The position numbers and the translations under genes were made by a program. DNA of 64,000 nucleotides from Saccharothrix luteola (GTDB lineage: Bacteria > Actinomycetota > Actinomycetes > Mycobacteriales > Pseudonocardiaceae). Below, piece after piece: positions 17,697 to 27,143 of this stretch. The stretch covers positions 1 to 64,000 of the forward strand of contig NZ_JAJHUO010000006.1 in assembly GCF_020859565.1 (NCBI RefSeq), written 5' to 3'. Under the pieces are notes generated by a model. It was not told where the DNA came from. It made no database searches and saw only the letters and a list, made by a program, of their open reading frames with translations. Each line of letters opens with the position of its first letter. Position 1 is the first letter of the stretch.

Positions 17697-17760
17697 TACT
17701 CAGGCGACCGAGGTTCGCGCCCTTCGGTCGACCTTGATCGACAGTCGCGAAAGGGCGTAC

Positions 17761-19062
<1,302 letters not shown>

Positions 19063-19086
19063 CCCCGGGCTGGAGATCACGCTGAG

Positions 19087-19122
19087 CCAGGACCCCTCGA
19101 CCGTTCGGTCGAGGGGTCCTGG
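19087..19122 (+). terminator. sigA terminator
   Basis: CCAGGACCCCTCGAC (19087-19101) and its reverse complement (19108-19122) form a perfect 15-bp stem closed by the stable CGTTCG loop, followed by TCTTTG. This is the strongest classical terminator in the window. Confidence 0.85.
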
Positions 19123-19238
19123 TCTTTGTGCGCTTCTTCACTCGAACGACCGCTGCCATCGATCACTCTCCGTGGTGTCCCGGGTGGGGCGCGGCCGCCG
19201 GGGGCGGTCACGGGGAGCTCCGAAGCAGGGGGAACTCC

Positions 19239-20493
19239 ATGAGTGAACGTCGCACTGAAGCACGCCTTTCGCGCCTGGCGTCGGCCGAGGCGTTGGACCG
19301 GCAGCCGTGGCCGGAGCACGTCAACAACGGCGAGGAGGGCGACTACCCGCACGTCGCCAACTACAGCAAGGGCCTGCCGCACGACGAGGCGGGCGAGGTG
19401 CGCCCCGAGGCGTACAACACGCTGCTCAGAGCCCTGTCCACGGGTCGGTCGGAGGACTTCGAGCGCATCCCGCTCGGTCGGGGCGTCAAGCTCACCAACC
19501 CGCAGGCCGGCCTGGCGTTCGACCTGGAGGGCCCGGACCCGCGGTCGCTGGCCCTGCCGCCCGCGCCGCGCATCGACAGCGCGCGCAACTCCGCCGAGGC
19601 GGTCGAGCTGTACTGGATGGCGCTGACCAGGGACGTCCCGTTCGACCAGTACGACCGGCACCCTTGATCGCGCAGGCGGCCGACGAGCTGTCGCGGTTGA
19701 GCGACCACCGGGCGCCGAAGGTGGACGGCCGCGTGACGCCCGCGACGATCTTCCGCGGCGGCACGCGCGGCGACCTGCGGGGACCGTTCCTGTCGCAGTT
19801 CCTGCTGCGCGACATCCAGTACGGCACGCTGCGCATCCCGCAGCTGCACGACACGGTGCGGCCGGACCGCGACTTCCTGACCGACTTCGACGCGTGGCGC
19901 GCGGTGCAGGAGGGCGCGACCACCAAGCCGATCAAGCGACGCGGGCGTTGAAGGCGATGTGGTTTTAGAAGTGGTACGTGCACCGCAGGCTGCGGCCGGA
20001 GGCGTTCGGCGGTCGGGTCCACGCGCACCTGTCCGGGATGCGCGACTACTCCGTGATCGACCGCGAGGTGCTGGACTCGGAGGCGGTCAAGCTCTCCTAC
20101 GAGAAGCACGGCTCGTACCTGCTGCCGCAGGCGTTCCCGGAGGGCTCGCCGACGCACCCGTCGTACCGCTCGGGTCACGCGACCGTCGCCGGGACGTGCG
20201 TCACGGTGCTGAAGGCGTGGTTCGACGAGTCCTGGGTGCTGCCCGACCCGGTCGTGGCCAACGCCGACGGCACGGCCCTCGTCCCCTACACCGGCGGCGA
20301 GCTGGACAAGGTGGCGGCGAACATCGCGACCGCCCGGAACATGGCGGGCGTGCACTGGCGGACCGACTTCACCGAGTCCGTGCTCCTGGGCGAGGCGGTC
20401 GGCATCGGGATCCCGCGGGAGCACGTCCGGGTCAACCACGAGGACGCGTCGTTCGGCCTGACCCGGTTCGACGGGCTCCGCCTGACCATCTGA
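19239..20493 (+). pseudogene. Vanadium-dependent haloperoxidase, inactivated
   Basis: Remnant of a PAP2-fold vanadium haloperoxidase gene, read in three pieces. Piece one (ATG 19239, with AGGGGGAA in front) ends ...DVPFDQYDRHP and hits TGA at 19665-19667; a one-base loss in the C-run there moves the continuation LIAQAADELSRLSDHRAPK into another frame. Piece two ends near 19951. Piece three carries ATRALKAMWF-stop-KWYVHRRLRPEAFGG, with TAG at 19966-19968 where the family has Gln (CAG). The segment normally between pieces two and three looks deleted. All vanadate-site motifs survive in piece three: KWYVHRRLRP, PSYRSGHATVAG and RNMAGVHWRTD. Intact relatives halogenate organic compounds using peroxide. 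Confidence 0.88.
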
Positions 20494-20908
20494 ACGGGCG
20501 GTGGAACGGCCCGTGAACCGGACGGATCATGTCCGGATCGTGGAACGCGGGGCCGTGTTCGCTCTGGGCTGACCAAAGTGTTACCCGTCACACCGGCGAG
20601 GTCCGAGGACCGCCCTTCTGGAGCATCAAGGGTGCGTCGAACGCCGTATCCGCAGGTCGGAAATCCGTTGGCACGACAGCGGAACGTGAGCACGGGCGGA
20701 TCGAACCGGTGGAAACGGCAGGTTCCGACCACCCGGGCGCCGGGTAAATGAGGAGTGACGCGGGTCGCCACGGTCAGGGGAACACTGACTTCCGCCCGAA
20801 CGTCTGCAAGAGTGAAGGCAGCGAACACGGCGCACCCGCCAGATGCGAAGTGGTCGCAGCTAGGTGTGAGGGCACCGATCCCCGGTGCCGGGACGGAGGG
20901 AGATTTCC
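20494..20908. other. Intergenic region before the small zinc-ribbon gene
   Basis: A 415-nt gap with no supportable coding region. Short open frames lack ribosome-binding sites and similarity. It must contain the promoter of the gene at 20909. I see no hairpin or repeat of note. Confidence 0.5.
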
Positions 20909-21088
20909 ATGACTACGACGCTCACCCGCCCCGCGTTGACCGCTGCCGACCGCTGCGACCGCTGCGGGGCTGCTGCCCAGGTTCGCGCCGTGCTCCCCTC
21001 CGGGGGCGAGTTGCTGTTCTGCGGGCACCACGCCCGTGAGCACAGCACCAAGCTGCGTGAGCTCGCTGCCGAGTTGCAGCAGGGCTGA
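20909..21088 (+). CDS. Small zinc-ribbon protein (DUF7455-type), 59 aa
   Basis: Starts MTTTLTRPALTAADRCDRCG. The pair CDRCG and the later LLFCGHHAREH give a C2-CH type metal site spanning most of the protein, followed by a short helix KLRELAAELQQ. GGAGGGAGA precedes the ATG at 20909. A strong hairpin terminator follows. Such proteins occur near sigB in many actinobacteria (Rv2706c position). The role is unknown. Confidence 0.85.
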   Translation: MTTTLTRPALTAADRCDRCGAAAQVRAVLPSGGELLFCGHHAREHSTKLRELAAELQQG

Positions 21089-21132
21089 ACACCACGAGTC
21101 CCCGCACGGGGCTCGTAGCACCCTAGCCGTCC

Positions 21133-21162
21133 GGGGCGGGGATCCGAGAGGATCCCCGCCCC
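21133..21162 (+). terminator. Terminator after the zinc-ribbon gene
   Basis: GGGGCGGGGATCC (21133-21145) and GGATCCCCGCCCC (21150-21162) form a 13-bp stem with a GAGA tetraloop, followed by CCCTCATTTTC. Confidence 0.8.
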
Positions 21163-21235
21163 CCTCATTTTCGGCGTCACGCTCGCCGTGGTTCCGCCGA
21201 TACTCCTGGTGACGGGTGCGGACGGGAGTTGGTGC

Positions 21236-21592
21236 GTGGTGATCGAGTCGGTTGACCTCGTGGTGGCGGCGTTGGCCGCCGGTGCGGCGGCGGGCGTGAC
21301 GGACACGGCCTCGGCCGCCGTGAAAGACGCTTACCAGGGCCTGAAGTCGCTGACACGGCGCGCGTTGCGCCGGGGTGGGGTGGCCGAGGAGCCGACCGAC
21401 CCCGAGGAGTTGAAGGCCGCTCTGACGGCCGCGGGCGCCGGGTCGGACGTCGAACTGGTCGCGGCGGCGCGCGAGGTGCTGGCGCTGGCGGACCCGGAAG
21501 GCGCGGCCAAGTACCGCGTCGACGTGCACGACAACCAGGGCGTGCAGGTCGGCGACGGCAACACGATGACGCTGAACTTCGGCGACAAGTAG
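21236..21592 (+). CDS. Small helical (Bell/HeLo-like) effector candidate with C-terminal RHIM-like amyloid motif
   Basis: About 118 residues. The first 35 residues are a hydrophobic Ala/Val-rich helix (VDLVVAALAAGAAAGVTDTA) that could insert in a membrane, then an amphipathic helical region with Arg-rich SLTRRALRRG and a second helical pair. The C-terminus is YRVDVHDNQGVQVGDGNTMT, in which residues 103-109 (VQVGDGN) match the RHIM/PP-type amyloid core (V/I)-Q-(V/I)-G-x-x-N. The same motif opens the NLR-type protein encoded 7 nt downstream. From established work on bacterial amyloid signalling sequences, such small proteins with a HeLo-like (Bell) domain are proposed pore-forming, cell-death effectors. 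This role is inferred here. GTG 21236 is chosen because GGGAG lies 7 nt upstream; GTG 21239 is equally possible. Confidence 0.75.
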   Translation: MVIESVDLVVAALAAGAAAGVTDTASAAVKDAYQGLKSLTRRALRRGGVAEEPTDPEELKAALTAAGAGSDVELVAAAREVLALADPEGAAKYRVDVHDNQGVQVGDGNTMTLNFGDK

Positions 21593-21599
21593 CTCCGCC

Positions 21600-23714
21600 G
21601 TGGAAGTCCACGACAACGTCGGCGTGCAGGTCGGTGACGGGAACACGCAGTACCTCCAGCTGCCCCCGGCAGCCCCGGTGACGTGGCCCGTGCGGGTCGG
21701 CGTGCTGCCGCCGGTCGCGGACCGGTACCAGCACCGGGCAGCCGAGGCCGAGCTGTCCGGAAAGTCCGCGGTGCTGTCCGGTCTGGGCGGTGTCGGCAAG
21801 TCCCAGTTGGCGGCGCGTCACGCGCACGCGGTGTGGCGGGACGAGTCGGTCGACCTGGTGGTGTGGATCGCCGCCGTGACGCGGGTCGCCGTGATCAGCG
21901 CCTACGCGGACGCGGCCGGTCGGGTCCTGCGCGACGCCGGTGGCACGCCCGAGGACGCGGCGGCCGCCTTCCAGACGTGGCTCAGCTCGACCGACCGGCG
22001 GTGGCTGGTCGTCCTGGACGACGTGCAGGACCCCGCCGACCTCAAGGGCCTGTGGCCGCCGAGCAGCCCGACCGGCCAAGTGGTCGTGACGACCCGGCGC
22101 CGTGACGCCGCGCTGTCCCGCGATGATCGCCGGTTGGTCGAGGTGGGCGTGTTCACCGAGGCCGAGTCGCTGGCCTACCTGACCGCGAAGCTCCCCGGTC
22201 ACGACCAGCTCCCGGCCCTGGCGGACGACCTGGGCCACCTGCCGCTGGCCTTGGCTCAGGCGGCGGCGTTCATCGCGGACAAGCCGCTGCTCACCGTCGC
22301 CGACTACCGCAAGCGCTTGGCCGACCGCCGTTCCCTGGCCCAGGTGCTGCCGACGGAAGGCGAACTGCCCGACGAGCACCGGGCCACGGTCGCGGCGACC
22401 TGGTCGTTGTCGATCGAACGCGCCGACGCGCTGCGCCCGGAAGGACTCGCGCGGCCACTGCTGGAGATCATCAGCCTGCTCGACCCGGCGGGCACCCCGG
22501 TCGCCGTGCTCACGGCCGGCAACGTCCTGGCGTCCCTGGTCGTCGACGCCGACGACGTCCACGACGCTCTCGGGTGCCTGCACCGGCTGAGCCTCATCAC
22601 GCTCGACACCGGCACGATCCAGGCGCACGCGCTGCTCCAACGCGCCGTCCGCGACACCATCGGGCCGTCACGCATCACTCCCCTGGCCCACCTCGCCGCG
22701 GACGCCCTTCTGCTGACCTGGCCGGGGTACGAGGCGAACAGCGCGCTGGCCGGCAGCTTGCGGTCGGCGGCGGCAGCCCTCCACAGGAACACCGCACCGG
22801 CGCTCTGGGAGCCCAGGGGACACGCGATCCTGATCCACGCGGGCAGGTCCACGGGCGAGGCGGGCCTGTACACCGACGCCATCGACTACTTCCGCGAGCT
22901 GCGACGACAGGCGGAGCACCACCTCGGGCCCGACCACGAGGACAGCTTGAACGCGCGCAACGAGATCGCCACCTGGAGCGGCCGGGCGGGGCGGCACGAC
23001 GAGGCCGTCGCCGAGGACGAGCGGTTGGTGGCCGACACGACCCGGGTCCTGGGCCCCGACGACGTGAACACCCTCGCCGCGCGCAGCAACCGCGCGCACT
23101 GGCGCGCCGAGGCCGGCGATCAGGCGGGTGCGATCGCGGAGCTCGAACGGATCCTCTCCCACCGGATCGAGGTCCTGGGCCCCGACCACCAGCACACCCT
23201 CGGCACCCGGCACAACCTGGCCGGGTGGCGAGCCGCGGCGGGTGACCACGCGGGGGCGATCGCCGAGTTCGAACGGGTGGTGGCCGACCACGTCCGCGCG
23301 CTCGGGCCCGACCACCCGCAGACCCTCACCGCCCGCTACAACCTGGCCGCGTGGCGCGGGATGGCGGGCGAGCACGGTCGGGTCGTCGGCGAGTTCGGCC
23401 GGCTCGTCGTCGATCGCGGGCGCGTCCTGGGCGTCGACCACCCCGACACCCTCATGACCCGGTTCAACCTCGCGCTCGCCCGCTTGAAGTCCGGGGACCT
23501 CGCGACCGCGTTGGTCGAAACGCGGGAACTGCTCGCCGACCACGTCAGGGTGCTCGGGCCCGACCACCCCGACACGGTGATCATCGGACGAGCGGTCCGG
23601 GAGTGGTCAGACCTCGCCCAGGACGGGCTCGAAGGCCAGCTCGGCGGCGCCGATGAGCTTGGCGTCACGACCGAGGGGCGAGGAGACGATCCTGGTGCCG
23701 CCGACCGCGCGTGA
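21600..23714 (+). CDS. NLR-like STAND NTPase: N-terminal RHIM-like motif, NB-ARC, TPR repeats
   Basis: 704-residue signal-transduction ATPase. Residues 1-16 read MEVHDNVGVQVGDGNT, nearly identical to the C-terminal motif of the preceding protein. The NB-ARC domain follows: P-loop GLGGVGKSQ (61-69), Walker B LVVLDD (136-141), TTRRRD sensor (164-169) and a GLPL-like LGHLPLALAQ (211-220). From about residue 430 come five or more 42-residue TPR repeats of the kinesin-light-chain type, each with LGPDHxxTL and NLAxWR. In this family the repeats sense a ligand, NB-ARC oligomerises, and the short N-terminal motif would template amyloid formation of the effector. The gene begins 7 nt after the effector stop with no clear ribosome-binding site, implying translational coupling. 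Its last 108 nt overlap the convergent ROK gene. Confidence 0.85.
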   Translation: MEVHDNVGVQVGDGNTQYLQLPPAAPVTWPVRVGVLPPVADRYQHRAAEAELSGKSAVLSGLGGVGKSQLAARHAHAVWRDESVDLVVWIAAVTRVAVISAYADAAGRVLRDAGGTPEDAAAAFQTWLSSTDRRWLVVLDDVQDPADLKGLWPPSSPTGQVVVTTRRRDAALSRDDRRLVEVGVFTEAESLAYLTAKLPGHDQLPALADDLGHLPLALAQAAAFIADKPLLTVADYRKRLADRRSLAQVLPTEGELPDEHRATVAATWSLSIERADALRPEGLARPLLEIISLLDPAGTPVAVLTAGNVLASLVVDADDVHDALGCLHRLSLITLDTGTIQAHALLQRAVRDTIGPSRITPLAHLAADALLLTWPGYEANSALAGSLRSAAAALHRNTAPALWEPRGHAILIHAGRSTGEAGLYTDAIDYFRELRRQAEHHLGPDHEDSLNARNEIATWSGRAGRHDEAVAEDERLVADTTRVLGPDDVNTLAARSNRAHWRAEAGDQAGAIAELERILSHRIEVLGPDHQHTLGTRHNLAGWRAAAGDHAGAIAEFERVVADHVRALGPDHPQTLTARYNLAAWRGMAGEHGRVVGEFGRLVVDRGRVLGVDHPDTLMTRFNLALARLKSGDLATALVETRELLADHVRVLGPDHPDTVIIGRAVREWSDLAQDGLEGQLGGADELGVTTEGRGDDPGAADRA

Positions 23715-24779
23715 CACCAGCGACCGCTTCTGCACGGCGCGCCGCAGCTGGTCCACCAACGACTCCGGCAGCGCCGTGAACAAGTCGCCCAGCACCACCA
23801 GTTCCGGCCCGAGCATGTTGACCACCGTGATCAGCCCCATGGCCAGCCACTCGGTGAACTCCCCCAACCGGTGCGCGACGCTGTCCGGCGAACCGGCCAA
23901 CGACCGCAGCTCCGCCACCACCGTGCCGCGCGGCGCGTCCTCGGGCAGGGCCAGCGCACGGCACAGCGCCGCCTCGCCGACCTCGGTCTCCCAGCAGCCC
24001 TGGCAGCCGCAGTAGCACCGGCGGCCACCGGGGCGCACGACCATGTGCCCCAGTTCGCCGACGTACCCGCCGGTGCCGCGCAGCGGGCGGCCGCTGGAGA
24101 TCACGCCGCCGCCGATGCCGACGTCGGCGGAGATGTAGACCATGTCCGACGAACCGCGGGCCGCGCCGCGCACGTGTTCGGCCAGCGCGCCCAGCTCGGC
24201 GTCGTTGCCGACCTGGACGGGGACCTTGAGCACCGACGACAGCCGTTCGCCCAGCGCCACGTCGGTCCAGTGCAGGTTCGGCGCCTCGTGCACGAGACCG
24301 TCGGCACGGCGCACCACACCGGGCACGGAGACGCCGACGCCGACCGCCTGCACGTCGAGCTCGTCGGCCAGGAGCTTGGCCGAGTCGGCGATGTGCGTGA
24401 TCACCTCGCCGGGGTCGCGGGACCGGTGGTGCAGGTTCCACGAGTCCCGGCCGAGGATGTCGCCGCCGAGGCCGACCATGGCCATCGCCACCTGCTCGAC
24501 GCGGATGTCGATGGCCATCACCACGGCCGCGTGCGGCTGCGGCAGCACGAGCAGGGACGGCCGGCCGGCGCCGGAGCGCTGCGCCGGCACGCGTTCGGCG
24601 ACCACGCCGGACTCGGCCAGGCCGTCCACCAGGGCTTTGATCGTGCTGCGGTTGAGGCCCAGCTCAGCCGCGAGCGAGGCCCTGGTGGAGGGCCCGTCCA
24701 CATGGAGTCGGCGCAGCAGCGCCGTCCTGTTGTGCCTGCGTACCTCGTCGGGTCGGGCTCCCGCGGTCGGTGTGCTCAC
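23607..24779 (-). CDS. ROK-family transcriptional repressor (XylR/NagC type)
   Basis: 390 residues. An N-terminal winged helix (NRTALLRRLHVDGPSTRASLAAELGLNRSTIKALVDGL) is followed by a sugar-kinase-like ROK domain with DVGIGGGVISSG, GELGHM and the zinc cluster CYCGCQGCWE. It is the last gene of the xylose-type ABC operon, one nt after the permease stop, so it very likely represses this operon and responds to its sugar. Palindromes upstream of the binding-protein gene are candidate operators. Its 3' end overlaps the convergent NLR gene. Confidence 0.9.
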   Translation of the reverse strand: MSTPTAGARPDEVRRHNRTALLRRLHVDGPSTRASLAAELGLNRSTIKALVDGLAESGVVAERVPAQRSGAGRPSLLVLPQPHAAVVMAIDIRVEQVAMAMVGLGGDILGRDSWNLHHRSRDPGEVITHIADSAKLLADELDVQAVGVGVSVPGVVRRADGLVHEAPNLHWTDVALGERLSSVLKVPVQVGNDAELGALAEHVRGAARGSSDMVYISADVGIGGGVISSGRPLRGTGGYVGELGHMVVRPGGRRCYCGCQGCWETEVGEAALCRALALPEDAPRGTVVAELRSLAGSPDSVAHRLGEFTEWLAMGLITVVNMLGPELVVLGDLFTALPESLVDQLRRAVQKRSLVSRAVGGTRIVSSPLGRDAKLIGAAELAFEPVLGEV

Positions 24780-24780
24780 G

Positions 24781-26208
24781 TCAGCGGACGGCGGACGCCG
24801 CCCGGCGGCGGGACAGCGCGTCGACGCTCGCGGCCAGGAGCAGCACGAGGCCGGTCACGATGAACACCACGGCGGCGGGCTGGTCGAGCAGGCCCATGCC
24901 GTTCTGGATGATCGCGAGCACCGCGCCACCGATCACCGCGTCGCGCAGCTTGCCCTTGCCGCCGAACAGCGACGTGCCGCCGATCACGGCCGCGCCGACC
25001 GCCATCAGCAGCGTGTTGCCGCCACCGGCGTTCGGGTCGACCGAGCCGACCTTCGAGGAGTAGACGATCGCGCCGATGGCCGCCATGGTGGAGGCGATCA
25101 CGAACACGCTCATCCGGATCTGCGCCACGTTGATGCCGGCGCGGCGGGCGGCTTCCTGGTTGCCGCCGACGGCGTAGACGTGCCGGCCGTAGCGGGTGCG
25201 TTCGAGCACGAACGTGCCGATGACCAGCAGCACGAGGACGATCGGCACCACGAACGGCACACCGGTGATCACCACGAGGTCGCTCTTCGAGCGGTTGAGC
25301 GTCAAGGCGTAGGTGGCCACCGCGCCCAGCACCAGGACGATGCCGACCTTGATCAGCACGATCGGGGTCGGCGACGCGACCAGGCCGCGGCGCAGCCTGC
25401 TGAAGTGGCGGCCGAGCACGACCGCCGCGTACCCGCCTGCGGCGATGACGAACAGCGCCCACGAGCCGGCGGTGCTCAGGTTGCCGTTGGCGACGTTGAA
25501 GATCACGTCGTCGCGCAGGCCGAGCGTGCCGCCCTCGCCGATGAACTGGAGGATGACGCCGCCCCAGGCCAGGAACAGCGCCAGCGTCACCACGAACGAC
25601 GGGATGCCGACGCGGGCGACGAGGAAGCCGGTGATGCAGCCGATGGCGGTGCCGACGCAGACGGCGAGCAGCATCTCGACCCACGGGTTGGCCGGCACGC
25701 CGAACGCGGCGATGCCCAGCGCCACCAGCGACATCGCGGTGCCCGCCCAGATGCGCATGAGCGCGGCGAGCACGGCGCCCAGCGCCAGCAGGGCGCAGAA
25801 CAGGTAGAAGACGGTGTCGCCCATGCCGCCCAGCAGGTTGCCGCCCTTGACCAGGTGCAGCGCCATCACGGAGGCGGTGACGCCGGACGCGGTGCCCGCG
25901 GACAGGTCGATCTCGCCCAGGAGCAGGACGAACACCAGCCCCATGGCGATGATCACGACGCTCGCGCCCTGCGCGAGGAGGTTGGCGATGTTGCCCAGGG
26001 TCAGGAAGGTGTCGGCGAGGGAGCTGAACACGATCAGCAGCACGACCACGCCGAGCAGCGCGGGCAGGGAGCCGAGTTCGCCGCCACGCAGCCGGGCGAC
26101 GTAGTCGCGCACCGCCTCGCCGGTGGACTGGGACGTGGTGTCGATGCCGAAGTCGGAGATCGCGCCCTGGGGGGCGTCCGGGGACGTCTCGCTGGTGGTG
26201 TTGGTCAT
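24781..26208 (-). CDS. xylH: Xylose-type sugar ABC transporter permease
   Basis: 475-residue membrane protein with about eleven helices of the BPD_transp_2 (ribose/xylose) family. The characteristic GLVFVLLLGEIDLSAGTASGVTA, GTAIGCITGFLVARVGIPSFVVTL and YAVGGNQEAARRAGINV (coupling loop) segments are all present. The length and the extra central helices fit XylH rather than the shorter RbsC. The hydrophilic 50-residue N-terminus is cytoplasmic. It lies 37 nt after the ATPase gene in the operon binding protein-ATPase-permease-ROK. Confidence 0.9.
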   Translation of the reverse strand: MTNTTSETSPDAPQGAISDFGIDTTSQSTGEAVRDYVARLRGGELGSLPALLGVVVLLIVFSSLADTFLTLGNIANLLAQGASVVIIAMGLVFVLLLGEIDLSAGTASGVTASVMALHLVKGGNLLGGMGDTVFYLFCALLALGAVLAALMRIWAGTAMSLVALGIAAFGVPANPWVEMLLAVCVGTAIGCITGFLVARVGIPSFVVTLALFLAWGGVILQFIGEGGTLGLRDDVIFNVANGNLSTAGSWALFVIAAGGYAAVVLGRHFSRLRRGLVASPTPIVLIKVGIVLVLGAVATYALTLNRSKSDLVVITGVPFVVPIVLVLLVIGTFVLERTRYGRHVYAVGGNQEAARRAGINVAQIRMSVFVIASTMAAIGAIVYSSKVGSVDPNAGGGNTLLMAVGAAVIGGTSLFGGKGKLRDAVIGGAVLAIIQNGMGLLDQPAAVVFIVTGLVLLLAASVDALSRRRAASAVR

Positions 26209-26245
26209 GCTGCGTTCCTCGTCGTGGGTGCCTTGCGCGGCGGCA

Positions 26246-27019
26246 TCAGATGGTGGCGGTCTCGGGACGGGCGATGCCCAGGTCGCCGGACCGGCCGGCG
26301 GTGATCAGCTCGACCACTTGGCCGTGGGTGACGTCCTTGGTGTTGACCTCGGCCGCCATCCGGCCCAGGTACAGGCAGGCGATGCGGTCCGCGACCTCGA
26401 ACACGTCGTTCATGTTGTGGCTGATCAGCACGACGCCCAGGCCCTGCTCGGCGAGCCTGCGCACCAGGTCGAGGACCTGGCGGGTCTGCGCGACGCCCAG
26501 CGCCGCGGTCGGCTCGTCCAGCAGCACGACCTTGCTGTTCCACAGCACGGCCTTGGCGATGGCCACGGTCTGCCGCTGGCCGCCGGACAGGGACGCGACC
26601 TGCGTGCGCACCGACTTGACCGTGCGCACCGACAGCGAGGTCAGCGTCTTGCGGGCGGCCTGCTCCATGTCGGCCTCGTCGAGCATGCCCAGCTTGCCGC
26701 GTTCCCGGCCGAGGAACATGTTCTGCACGATGTCGAGGTTGTCGCACAGCGCGAGGTCCTGGTAGACGACCTCGATGCCCAGGTGCGCGGCGTCACGCGG
26801 GCCGTGGATGTGGACTTCCTCGCCGTTGAACAGGACCTGGCCGGAGTCGGTGGGGTGGATGCCCGCGATGCACTTGACCAACGTCGACTTGCCCGCGCCG
26901 TTGTCGCCGACGAGGGCGGTGACCTGGCCGGGGTGCACGTCGAAGTCGATGTCGTGCAGGACGTGCACGGGACCGAAGCTCTTGTTGATGCCGCGCAGCT
27001 CGAGGATCGGCTCGCTCAC
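26246..27019 (-). CDS. xylG: Sugar ABC transporter ATP-binding protein, single domain
   Basis: 257-residue ATPase. Walker A GDNGAGKST, Q-loop YQDLALCDN, signature LSGGQ, Walker B VVLLDEPTAAL and the switch His in LISHN are intact. In E. coli XylG has two fused ATPase domains; here there is one, as in many actinobacterial sugar importers, so the protein must act as a homodimer. GTG 27019 is the start with AGGA about 7 nt upstream. Confidence 0.9.
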   Translation of the reverse strand: MSEPILELRGINKSFGPVHVLHDIDFDVHPGQVTALVGDNGAGKSTLVKCIAGIHPTDSGQVLFNGEEVHIHGPRDAAHLGIEVVYQDLALCDNLDIVQNMFLGRERGKLGMLDEADMEQAARKTLTSLSVRTVKSVRTQVASLSGGQRQTVAIAKAVLWNSKVVLLDEPTAALGVAQTRQVLDLVRRLAEQGLGVVLISHNMNDVFEVADRIACLYLGRMAAEVNTKDVTHGQVVELITAGRSGDLGIARPETATI

Positions 27020-27091
27020 TGGAAATTCCTCCGTCTAACCCGTCTGAAGGGGTCCAACCCGTTCTCGGGTGCAGCCCCACACGTGGGTGGG

Positions 27092-27134
27092 CGCGCCGGA
27101 ACGGGGTGCGTCTGGCACACCCCGCCCCGGCGCG
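27092..27134 (-). terminator. Hairpin between binding-protein and ATPase genes (attenuating terminator)
   Basis: CGCGCCGG (27092-27099) pairs with CCGGCGCG (27127-27134) and, inside, CGGGGTG (27102-27108) with CACCCCG (27118-27124), leaving a 9-nt loop. It follows the binding-protein stop by 9 nt. Such hairpins lower expression of downstream transporter genes relative to the abundant binding protein. Confidence 0.6.
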
Positions 27135-27143
27135 AGCCTTGAC

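Noticed and set aside
24142..26304. Very long plus-strand open frame (about 720 codons) opposite the ROK and ABC permease genes
   Set aside because: Its translation is His/Asp/Arg-rich low-complexity sequence, the usual antisense shadow of a high-GC gene; the opposite strand encodes clear ROK and XylH proteins.
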